Positions 1 through 5,538 of a stretch of DNA of 5,704 nucleotides are shown one piece after another. Positions within the stretch are counted from its first letter, which is position 1. Each line of letters starts with the position of its first letter. Both the position numbers and the translations under genes were made by a program. Source of the DNA: Pseudomonadota bacterium. Lineage in GTDB: Bacteria > Pseudomonadota > Alphaproteobacteria > Rhizobiales > Hyphomicrobiaceae. The stretch spans positions 1-5,704 of the forward strand of contig JAKAXS010000160.1 of NCBI GenBank assembly GCA_021816505.1, written 5' to 3'. The notes below the pieces were generated by a model. That model was not told the origin of the DNA. It worked only from the letters and a program-made list of their open reading frames with translations, and did no database searches.

Positions 1-353
1 AGCCACACGTAGAACGATCGCGCCGCCCACACGTTGTCGGGGTTCTGGATGAAGAGAAGCGCGAACGCTGCGAGGTTCAGCACGAAGAAGCCGTATGTCC
101 ACGCCAGGATACGCCGCCGCGCCACGCGGGAGGCGATCCACCCGAACAGCGGAAGCGCCACCAGCGTCGCGATGAACGTCGCCGTGAACAACCACTGCAG
201 ATTGTCGATGCCGCCCGCGATCCCCATCGTCTCGCGCACGGGACGCAGCATGAAATAGCCGGCGAACAACAGGAAAAACATTGCCACGCCCGCAAGTACC
301 GCCGGCGCTTCATGCCGTTCGATCTTGAGCGTGGCCGTCAGGCGATCCAGCAT
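1..353 (-). CDS. Multi-pass membrane transporter, MFS-type (Npt1/Npt2-like), 3' end outside window
   Basis: The first 117 codons of an inner-membrane transporter; the gene runs off the left edge. Seen: an N-terminus beginning MLDRLTATLK, then three hydrophobic segments at about residues 17-36, 52-72 and 83-103. The first ends in a YFMLRPVRE motif. The second is followed by the basic loop GWIASRVARRRIL, which resembles the MFS motif-A loop between helices 2 and 3. The RPVR(D/E) ending of helix 1 is what I recall from bacterial proteins annotated as MFS or nucleotide (NTP/NDP exchange, Npt1/Npt2) transporters. The substrate is not readable from this fragment. The ATG at 351-353 lies 7 bases after the reductase stop with only a weak ribosome-binding site (CCGGGC), which fits translational coupling within one operon. 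The MFS-like fold is fairly sure; the subfamily is an inference. Confidence 0.75.
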   Translation of the reverse strand, partial: MLDRLTATLKIERHEAPAVLAGVAMFFLLFAGYFMLRPVRETMGIAGGIDNLQWLFTATFIATLVALPLFGWIASRVARRRILAWTYGFFVLNLAAFALLFIQNPDNVWAARSFYVW

Positions 354-360
354 GCCCGGA

Positions 361-1284
361 TCAGCCGACGATCTCGACGAGCGACTTGCGTTGGTCTTCG
401 CTCAGCGTTGCGCCCTTGCCGGCGAGCAGATTGTCGGCTTGCCGGTTTGGCTTGCCGGTTGCCGGAATAACGACGGTGACCGCCGGATTGCTTATCACGA
501 ACTTCAGGAACGCCTGCGCCCATGAGGTGACGCCCGCCTCCGCCGCCCATGCCGGCAGCTGCTTGTCCTTGACTTGCGCGAACAGCTTCCCGTCGTTGAA
601 CGCGCGATTGATCATCACCGCGACGCCCTTGTCCCTGGCCTCCGGCAACACGCGCTTCTCTGCGCCGCGCGTGGTCACTGAGTAGTTGATCTGCAGGAAA
701 TCGGGCTTGAGCTTGGCCACGAGATCGGCAAGTTCATCGTGCGCCGACTCGACGTAGTGGGTCAGCCCCACGTAGCGCACCTTGCCCTCTTTTTTGAGCT
801 CGTTGGCCAGCGCCAATTGCGTTTCGGTATCACGCAGATTGTGCACCTGGAGCAATTCGACTTTGTCCGTCTTCAAGCGCTTCAAAGACTGGTTGAACTG
901 TTCCAGACCTTGTTCTCTGCCCGAGACACCCGAGAGCTTCGTCGCCAGCCAGCACTTCGAGCGGAGGTTCTGCTCGGCCAAAAGCGCGCCCAGCACGTCT
1001 TCCGCGTTCGAGTAGGTCGGCGCCGTGTCGATCACCGTGCCGCCGCCATCGAAAAAGACCTTCAGCACGTCTTTCAGTGCATCGTACTCAGGCGAGCCGG
1101 GGCTCACCTCGAAGCTGCCCGACGTGCCCATGCCGATGGCGGGAATCTTTTCTCCCGTTGAAGGGATCGCGCGCATCTCGAATGCGCCGGCTCCGCTCGC
1201 CGTATCGCTCAATCCGATCTTCGGCATCACCATCATTGCGGCGGCCATGGATGTGGAACCCAGGAGCGTGCGGCGTGTCAGCAT
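361..1284 (-). CDS. Tat-exported aldo/keto reductase
   Basis: A 307-residue NAD(P)H-dependent oxidoreductase of the aldo/keto reductase superfamily (TIM barrel), reducing carbonyls to alcohols; the substrate is unknown. Seen: an N-terminal TRRTLLG twin-arginine motif (R4, R5) followed by an Ala/Met-rich hydrophobic stretch to about residue 25, suggesting Tat export, probably with cofactor bound. The barrel follows: GMGTSG near 51, the active-site strand VIDTAPTYSNAEDVLG with D86 and Y91, K116 in WLATKLS, and H148 in LLQVHNL. These complete the usual Asp-Tyr-Lys-His tetrad. A late VVIPATGKPN segment (271-280) fits the cofactor phosphate-binding region. The start is supported by GGAGGA at 1293-1298, 8 bases before the ATG. 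It is followed after 7 bases by the transporter and preceded by the carbamoyltransferase on the same strand. No AxA cleavage site is obvious, so it may stay membrane-anchored. Confidence 0.9.
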   Translation of the reverse strand: MLTRRTLLGSTSMAAAMMVMPKIGLSDTASGAGAFEMRAIPSTGEKIPAIGMGTSGSFEVSPGSPEYDALKDVLKVFFDGGGTVIDTAPTYSNAEDVLGALLAEQNLRSKCWLATKLSGVSGREQGLEQFNQSLKRLKTDKVELLQVHNLRDTETQLALANELKKEGKVRYVGLTHYVESAHDELADLVAKLKPDFLQINYSVTTRGAEKRVLPEARDKGVAVMINRAFNDGKLFAQVKDKQLPAWAAEAGVTSWAQAFLKFVISNPAVTVVIPATGKPNRQADNLLAGKGATLSEDQRKSLVEIVG

Positions 1285-1292
1285 GTCTTATG

Positions 1293-1298
1293 TCCTCC
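1293..1298 (-). promoter_or_regulatory. Ribosome-binding site of the aldo/keto reductase
   Basis: GGAGGA on the minus strand, 8 bases upstream of the ATG at 1282-1284. It is the strongest Shine-Dalgarno match in the window and fixes the reductase start, so the Tat motif at residues 3-9 belongs to the translated protein. Confidence 0.8.
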
Positions 1299-1434
1299 AA
1301 ATGAAGCAGTCGCGCTGGCGAACGCACGGCGCGATATCTCTCCCGGCCAGAGCAAGTCTGCATATGGAAGCCGGGCATGCTATTGCCAGCGGTCTGACAA
1401 CAGTTTTCAGGCAGACTAAAGATTGCCGGCCCGT

Positions 1435-3255
1435 CTAGTCGGCGCCGCCGTTGCCATCGTCGAGACCACGCCGGACCATCGCAGAGATGTCGTTCATGGT
1501 CCGGCGAACGGGCGCCAGAACGCGATGCATCGGCGTTTTCTCGATCAACATATCGTGTAGCGCGAGGTAGTCGAAGCCGGTCGAGAGGAAGCACGCGATC
1601 GCATCCTCGGGCGTCTCGACGATGGGCTCGCCCTTGACGTTGAACGACGTGTTGAGCAACACCGGCACGCCGGTCAGCGCCTCGAACTCCTTCAACAGCC
1701 GGTACATCTTTGGGTTCTGCTCTTGCGTCACGGTTTGCACGCGCGCGGTGCCGTCGACGTGCACGATCGCGGGAATGCGGTCCTTCCACTCGGGCAGCAC
1801 GCGCTTGGCGAGCAGCATGAACGGCGAGTCCTCTTCGCCTTCGAAGATCTCCGCCGAACGCTCGGCGATGACGATCGGCGCGAACGGGCGGAACGCCTGG
1901 CGGTGTTTCACGCGCTTGTTGACGATATCCTTCATCTCAGGCTTGCGCGGATCGACCAGGATGCTGCGATTGCCGAGCGCGCGCGGCCCGAACTCGGCCC
2001 CGCCCTGGTACCAGCCGAATACCTTGCCTTCGGTCAGCAGCTTTGCCGTCTCGGCGCAGATGTCGTCGCTGTGCTTGACCTTCATGTCGAGCTTGTAGCG
2101 AGCCTGCGCCGCGTCTTCGCGCGTTGCTAGCGCGGGATAGCTCTTGCCAAAATAGGCCTGGTTGATGACGTGGCCGCGTTCCTTGCCCAGCAGCTTGAGA
2201 TAGCCGTAGTAGGCACATCCGATCGAGATGCCGTTATCTCCTGCCGCCGGCTGAACCCACACGTTCTCGAAACCTGCTTCGCGAACGAGTTTTCCGTTGG
2301 CCACGCAGTTGAGGCCCACGCCGCCGGCGATGCACAGGTTGCGCGCGCCCGTCGTCTCGCGCAGCCACTTGGCCCGCATCAGCAGAACTCTCTCGGAATC
2401 GTCCTGCATGCGCCACGCCATGTCCTGCCAGTGCTGCAGTTTGGGCGACGTTTCCCAGTCTTCGATCATGTCCCACGGGCGATTGAAGCTGCGGTCCCAC
2501 TCGGTGAACGTCAGTTCGCCGTCGACGATGCGGATCAGCGGCGGGAAGGCCTCGGGCCGCCCGTAAGGCGCCAGGCCCATCACTTCGCCGCACTTGTTCC
2601 AGTCGCCGAAAATGTAGCTCGATACCTTGCTGTAAGCGGCACCGAGGCCCGGCATGAAATAGAACTCGTCGCTGAGAAAACCGCGCTGCGGCTCCAGCCA
2701 GACCTTCTTCAAGGCCGTGAGGTCCTTGCCCTTGAAGCTGTAGTAGCTCTCGGATTCGCGGGCGAGCGGGTTCACGCCTTCGGTAAGCTGTCCCGGTTCG
2801 CGAACGTCGGCGGCATAACTGCCGACGCCATCCACGATCATGACGGCGCCTTCGTCGAACGGACAGGCGGCAAACGCGCTGTAGGCGTGCGCCATATGAT
2901 GCGAAATCGTGACGACTTTGTCCGATTGGGTCATGTGAAGCGGGTGCGTAGCAGCGATCTCCCGCTCGTCCTCGGTCATCAGTTCGGGCACGTTCTCGTA
3001 GAGAAGCCGCGTCTCAAGATCCTCGATGGGAAGCACGTAACAATTGCGAACCACCATATCGAGGTCGCTGATCTTGATCCCTTCGGCTTCGAGGCAATAG
3101 TCGACGACTTCATCGTAGAAGCCCGTCGCATGCTTTTGCCGGGTAATGCGCTCCTTTTCGATGGCGCACACGATGACGCCGTCTTTCAGAAGGCAGGCAC
3201 TGACGTCGTGATCGTAAGCGTTGATTCCCAGAACGTACGTATGCGCCTTTGCCAT
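1435..3255 (-). CDS. O-carbamoyltransferase, NodU/CmcH (TobZ-like) family
   Basis: A 606-residue cytoplasmic enzyme that transfers a carbamoyl group from carbamoyl phosphate, through carbamoyl-adenylate, to a hydroxyl of an acceptor. Family acceptors include Nod factor, cephalosporin and aminoglycosides. Seen: an N-terminal Kae1-like domain (about 1-355) with the nucleotide-fold start VLGINAYDHDVSACL, HHMAH (H119, H123), IVDGVGS (D142), GEVMGLAPYG (223-232), CIAGGVGLNCVANG (308-321) and PAAGDNG (D340). H119, H123, D142 and D340 match the iron-site pattern I recall for TobZ. The C-terminal YrdC-like domain (about 400-575) carries FGWYQGGAEFGPRALGNRSI, the basic KRVKHRQAFRPFAP segment and NTSFNVKGEPIVETPEDA. 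Length and all signature motifs are intact, so it should be active. Start: ATG at 3255 with AAAGG at 3262-3266 upstream. No antibiotic, nodulation or tRNA-modification genes accompany it here, so the acceptor is unknown; a sugar or surface glycan is one possibility. Confidence 0.93.
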   Translation of the reverse strand: MAKAHTYVLGINAYDHDVSACLLKDGVIVCAIEKERITRQKHATGFYDEVVDYCLEAEGIKISDLDMVVRNCYVLPIEDLETRLLYENVPELMTEDEREIAATHPLHMTQSDKVVTISHHMAHAYSAFAACPFDEGAVMIVDGVGSYAADVREPGQLTEGVNPLARESESYYSFKGKDLTALKKVWLEPQRGFLSDEFYFMPGLGAAYSKVSSYIFGDWNKCGEVMGLAPYGRPEAFPPLIRIVDGELTFTEWDRSFNRPWDMIEDWETSPKLQHWQDMAWRMQDDSERVLLMRAKWLRETTGARNLCIAGGVGLNCVANGKLVREAGFENVWVQPAAGDNGISIGCAYYGYLKLLGKERGHVINQAYFGKSYPALATREDAAQARYKLDMKVKHSDDICAETAKLLTEGKVFGWYQGGAEFGPRALGNRSILVDPRKPEMKDIVNKRVKHRQAFRPFAPIVIAERSAEIFEGEEDSPFMLLAKRVLPEWKDRIPAIVHVDGTARVQTVTQEQNPKMYRLLKEFEALTGVPVLLNTSFNVKGEPIVETPEDAIACFLSTGFDYLALHDMLIEKTPMHRVLAPVRRTMNDISAMVRRGLDDGNGGAD

Positions 3256-3540
3256 GCCTCGCCTTTGATCCTTGTGCTTGCCTACATCGGTGTGAAGGGT
3301 GCCGCGTCGCTACCTTAACGATTGATGAATTCTTGAGAGACTACTTACGCTTAGGATGCACTGCAGCAGACCCGGTATTTGCGCCATATGTTCGCTCGTG
3401 TTACGGTTCGCAAGTCAAGCCGTCTCGTATGGCTTGCGACAGCCTCACCTGGGTCGGTCGCTTTGCCCGTCGTCCATTAGGCGGCAAAAGATCGACAATG
3501 TTTCGTTTAGCCTGGCGTGGTTGGGACACTATCACGAAGA

Positions 3541-3600
3541 CAAACTGAGACACTGCTTGAACCAGTTTGGACGTCACGAGTTTCACTTACGTCCAAACTG
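3541..3600. repeat. Perfect 12-bp inverted repeat in the leader of the Arg-rich gene, with a third half-arm
   Basis: CAGTTTGGACGT (3563-3574) and ACGTCCAAACTG (3589-3600) are exact reverse complements around a 14-base loop, ending 25 bases before the ATG at 3626. CAAACTG occurs again at 3541-3547 and can pair with CAGTTTG at 3563-3569 across a 15-base loop, so two mutually exclusive hairpins are possible. No T-run follows on either strand, so this is not a classic terminator. It could be an RNA switch in the 5' leader, an operator for a dimeric regulator, or an mRNA-stabilising stem. The sequence is seen; the function is inference. Confidence 0.75.
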
Positions 3601-3613
3601 CAAAAAGCGGAGT

Positions 3614-3617
3614 GGAG
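3614..3617 (+). promoter_or_regulatory. Ribosome-binding site of the Arg-rich protein gene
   Basis: GGAG at 3614-3617, 8 bases before the ATG at 3626. It decides the start: the frame is open upstream to 3356, but the extra residues look like non-coding translation and cross the 12-bp dyad. Confidence 0.65.
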
Positions 3618-3625
3618 ATCAGAAA

Positions 3626-3964
3626 ATGACGCGTGCAGAAGGTATATTTGCCAGTGCGGTAGGAGGTGCCAAGTCATTGGTGCACTCTATCGGGCGCGGC
3701 ATCGCCGGCGGCATCGCAGTCGTTGCAATGGTCGTGATCTATGCTGTCAGCTCCATCGGATCTTACGGCGTCACGGCTTTGGGTCTGACCGGTGTGACCG
3801 GTCTGGCTCTCGCAACGACCGCACAGCCCGCGCAGGCTCACCGTTACCGTCGCCGCCGTCGCCGTCGCGGACGGAGATGGGGTCGTGGTTGGGGTCCCGG
3901 TTTCGGGATCTACATCGCCCCCCGTCGTCGCCGTCGTCGTCGTCGTCGGAGCTACTGGTACTAA
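3626..3964 (+). CDS. Small exported arginine-rich protein, unknown function
   Basis: A 112-residue protein with no family I can name. Seen: a polar N-terminus (MTRAEGIF...), then two hydrophobic stretches at about 26-46 and 47-65, ending in TAQPAQAH. AQA at 69-71 is a plausible signal peptidase I site. The predicted mature part (72-112, 41 residues) contains 20 arginines: a run of seven at 75-81, a Gly/Trp/Arg segment RWGRGWGPGFGIYIAP, a run of nine at 100-108, and the aromatic end SYWY. Short exported proteins with Arg/Tyr/Trp-rich tails are common but uncharacterised in Hyphomicrobiales-like genomes. The charge suggests binding to LPS, peptidoglycan, nucleic acid or other anionic polymers at the envelope. 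If the signal is not cleaved, it would be a membrane hairpin with a basic tail. The gene stands alone, with a structured leader before it and a strong terminator after it. Confidence 0.72.
   Translation: MTRAEGIFASAVGGAKSLVHSIGRGIAGGIAVVAMVVIYAVSSIGSYGVTALGLTGVTGLALATTAQPAQAHRYRRRRRRRGRRWGRGWGPGFGIYIAPRRRRRRRRRSYWY
3848..3868 (+). repeat. CGT/CGC codon repeat, first arginine run
   Basis: Seven consecutive CGT or CGC codons encoding R75-R81 of the Arg-rich protein. The mix of CGT and CGC suggests an older, partly diverged trinucleotide expansion. Changes of whole repeat units would keep the reading frame. Confidence 0.8.
3923..3949 (+). repeat. CGT trinucleotide microsatellite, second arginine run
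   Basis: Nine consecutive Arg codons (R100-R108), seven of them CGT, including five CGT in a row before a final CGG. This is the purest simple repeat in the window and a candidate for replication-slippage length variation. Because the unit is three bases, slippage would change the number of arginines without breaking the frame. Confidence 0.85.
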
Positions 3965-3999
3965 GGCTCACGCCGCTCAGGCGGCCAGAGTCATGCAAA

Positions 4000-4039
4000 A
4001 AACTCGCGAAGCGCCGGGGCTTCGCGAGTTTATTTTTTT
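4000..4039. terminator. Strong bidirectional intrinsic terminator
   Basis: AAACTCGCGAAGC (4000-4012) pairs perfectly with GCTTCGCGAGTTT (4019-4031), a 13-bp stem with a 6-base loop. On the plus strand it is followed by A and seven T (4033-4039). On the minus strand the A-run at 3997-4002 gives TTTTTT. It therefore ends both the Arg-rich gene and the convergent cysteine hydrolase. The stem overlaps the hydrolase TAA stop (4030-4032), and the plus-strand T-run is the complement of its last two Lys codons. Confidence 0.92.
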
Positions 4040-4734
4040 GCGGCGCGTTTCGCTCGCCCAGAAGCGGCTCTCGCAACGTCGTCCAGATCCGCGATCCACC
4101 CGAACAAGTCGCCTTCTCCGCCGATCATCAGCAGCGCTGCGTCGTGCAGGGTTTCATCCTCAGCCGCGCAGCAATCCGCCACCGTCAGGCACCAGTATCC
4201 CAGATCGACCGCTTCGCGCAGCGTGGAATGCACGCAACACTGCGTCGTCACTCCGCACAGGAGCAGATGATCGATCTTCGCCCCGGTGAGAACGCGCTGA
4301 AGCTCACCGCCCAGAAACGCGCTGAAGCCGGCTTTGTCGATGACCGTTTCGCCCGTCAACGGGCGCACCTCATCGATAAAATCACATCCTGCTTCACCGC
4401 GGACGAGGAAACGGCCCAGCGGCCCATCCCGGCCGACGTAGCCGAGCGACTTGCGATACGCCGTTACGTCCGAGAGGTCGGACGCGTAGCATTCGCGCGT
4501 ATGGATGACGCGGCAACCCATCTTGCGTGCCAGCGCGATCAGCTCGGCGACGCGCGGAATGATCTCCCGCATCGGGTCGTCGTCATCCTCTTCGCCGAAA
4601 AAATCGCGCTGCATGTCGATTGCGAGCAGGGCGGTGCGTTTCGGCGAGAAAGAGTAGATGCGCTCGCCCCGGCTTTGCACCTTCAAGACGCGAGTCCGGG
4701 CGAGCGCCTTTAGGGGCGAATGCGTTTTGCTCAT
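4030..4734 (-). CDS. Isochorismatase-like cysteine hydrolase
   Basis: A 234-residue cytoplasmic amidohydrolase of the isochorismatase-like superfamily (nicotinamidase, N-carbamoylsarcosine amidase, biuret hydrolase, RutB). Seen: the Asp strand TALLAIDMQRDFF with D40, the lysine in ETVIDKAGFSAF (K134), and the nucleophile motif CGVTTQCCVHSTLREA with C167 directly before V168. The Asp-Lys-Cys triad is therefore complete. The stretch GRFLVRGEAGCDFIDEV plus the TT..CVH.T.REA pattern resembles what I recall of biuret-hydrolase and RutB-type members more than true isochorismatases, so a ureido or carbamoyl amide substrate is plausible but unproven. Unusual points: an acidic EEDDDDP loop at 48-54, two adjacent cysteines (166-167) and a Lys/Arg-rich C-tail. 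Start: the ATG at 4734 leaves about 30 residues before the core strand and has no clear ribosome-binding site, so the true start could lie slightly downstream. Confidence 0.88.
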   Translation of the reverse strand: MSKTHSPLKALARTRVLKVQSRGERIYSFSPKRTALLAIDMQRDFFGEEDDDDPMREIIPRVAELIALARKMGCRVIHTRECYASDLSDVTAYRKSLGYVGRDGPLGRFLVRGEAGCDFIDEVRPLTGETVIDKAGFSAFLGGELQRVLTGAKIDHLLLCGVTTQCCVHSTLREAVDLGYWCLTVADCCAAEDETLHDAALLMIGGEGDLFGWIADLDDVARAASGRAKRAAKK

Positions 4735-4809
4735 GCCGTGAAGCTAACGCAATACTACGGCGTTATGAACACGAACCCGTGTCCACGCCCGCATGACCAG
4801 GAGCTCCCC
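4735..4809. promoter_or_regulatory. Short divergent promoter region with two small dyads
   Basis: These 75 bases separate the divergent cysteine hydrolase and dienelactone hydrolase, so they should contain both promoters. No clear -35/-10 pair was recognised. Two small dyads are present: TAACGC (4745-4750) with GCGTTA (4760-4765) over a 9-base spacer, and ACACG (4769-4773) with CGTGT (4778-4782) over 4 bases. Either could be a regulator site controlling both genes. AGGAG at 4799-4803 serves the dienelactone hydrolase. Dyads this short can occur by chance. Confidence 0.4.
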
Positions 4810-5499
4810 ATGATCACAGATGACAGCCGATCCGCCGGTGACGCCAATTTCACCACAGATTTGGCGAGCCTCATGCCGCGGGTCGATTTCTCGCGTCGCC
4901 AGGCGTTGGTGACGACACTCGCGACTGGTTTCGCGCTGGCGACGCAGCCCGTCTGCGCTCAAACGGCGATCAGCACCGGCACCGATGGGCTTGTAGCCGG
5001 CGAGGTCAAGATCCCGACGGCGGATGTGGAAATCCCGGCCTATCGCGCCATGCCTGCGGGAGCCGGTCCATTCCCCGTCATCCTCGTCGTGCAGGAAATC
5101 TTCGGCGTGCACGAGTACATCAAGGACGTCTGCCGCCGCCTCGCCCGCGAAGGGTACATGGCGATCGCTCCACAAATGTATGCGCGCCAGGGCGACGTTC
5201 TCGCGCTCTCCAACATCGACGACATCCGCAAGATCGTCGCCAAGGTGCCGGACGCGCAGGTGATGAGCGACCTCGACGCGGCCGTCGCGTTCGCGAAGGC
5301 GTCGGGCAACGCGAATGCCGATCAGCTGGGCATCACAGGCTTCTGCTGGGGCGGACGCGTCACGTGGCTTTATTCGGCGCACAATCCGAACGTTAAGGCC
5401 GGCGTGGCGTGGTATGGCCGCCTTGTCGGAGAAAAGGGCGACCTTACACCCAAGCACCCGGTGGACGTCGCGGCCGATCTCAACGCTGGCGACGCTTGA
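4810..5499 (+). pseudogene. Tat-exported dienelactone hydrolase family protein, C-terminally truncated
   Basis: An alpha/beta hydrolase of the dienelactone hydrolase family, normally cleaving carboxylic esters or lactones. The 229 residues begin at ATG 4810, supported by AGGAG at 4799-4803. A longer frame from 4720 would overlap the opposite gene start. Seen: twin-arginine motif SRRQAL (R29, R30), a hydrophobic stretch to about 45, and likely cleavage near PVCA-Q51. Next come GPFPVILVVQEIFGVHEYI with E96 (the conserved active-site Glu), REGYMAIAPQMYAR and GITGFCWGGR with the nucleophile C179. The frame follows the family to HPVDVAADLNA, then reads GDA and stops. Family members continue about 60-80 residues with a GLYGG.D segment holding the catalytic Asp and a P.A.HAF segment holding the His. 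Both are missing and no remnant fits in the 39 bases before the next gene, so it is probably inactive. A real deletion or an assembly join are both possible. Confidence 0.8.
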
Positions 5500-5500
5500 G

Positions 5501-5527
5501 CGCGCCGACCCGGCGCGTTCCGCCGGG
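5501..5527. terminator. Two overlapping GC-rich hairpins between convergent genes
   Basis: CGCGCCG (5501-5507) pairs with CGGCGCG (5511-5517) over a 3-base loop. CCCGGCG (5509-5515) pairs with CGCCGGG (5521-5527) over a 5-base loop. They share bases and exclude each other. They sit between the truncated hydrolase stop and the convergent gene stop, a normal place for a terminator, but neither strand has a T-run. Termination is therefore a weak inference. Confidence 0.4.
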
Positions 5528-5538
5528 GTGCCCCCGAT

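Larger units (their letters stand above)
3256..3625. other. 370-bp divergent intergenic region
   Basis: This AT-richer stretch separates the carbamoyltransferase (minus) from the Arg-rich gene (plus), so promoters for both should lie here. Open frames through it show no recognisable protein and no good ribosome-binding site. One weak minus-strand promoter candidate is TTGCGA (3408-3413), a 17-base spacer, then CATATG (3385-3390), matching consensus at 4 of 6 and 3 of 6 positions. I saw no convincing plus-strand promoter. A modest hairpin, CAAGCC (3416-3421) with GGCTTG (3431-3436) and a 9-base loop, and the strong dyad at 3563-3600 are the only structures seen. No IS end, tRNA or riboswitch consensus was recognised. 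Confidence 0.7.

Noticed and set aside
1285..1434. A promoter or terminator between the carbamoyltransferase and the reductase
   Set aside because: No stable stem with a T-run and no convincing -35/-10 pair was found; only the reductase ribosome-binding site is clear.
2170..3318. A 382-codon open frame on the plus strand opposite the carbamoyltransferase
   Set aside because: It is antisense to a gene with every family motif intact, shows no recognisable domain, and its openness follows from GC-rich codon use on the other strand.
3563..3600. The 12-bp inverted repeat as an insertion-sequence end or intrinsic terminator
   Set aside because: The arms are only 14 bases apart with no transposase or target duplication, and no T-run follows on either strand.
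3356..3625. An N-terminal extension of the Arg-rich protein starting at 3356
   Set aside because: The extension reads like non-coding DNA (many Cys, Arg and Ser, no domain) and includes the 12-bp dyad; GGAG before the ATG at 3626 gives a better start.
3842..3950. The CGT/CGC repeats as a CRISPR array or DNA-binding protamine gene
   Set aside because: The units are single codons with no spacers, and the preceding hydrophobic export signal argues against a cytoplasmic DNA packager.
3517..4713. A 398-codon plus-strand frame across the Arg-rich gene and the cysteine hydrolase
   Set aside because: It crosses the strong terminator and two better-supported genes in other frames, has low-complexity Arg/Ser translation and no ribosome-binding site evidence.
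4720..4809. A longer dienelactone hydrolase starting at 4720
   Set aside because: It would overlap the divergent hydrolase start, and the Tat signal would sit even further from the N-terminus; AGGAG before 4810 supports the shorter form.
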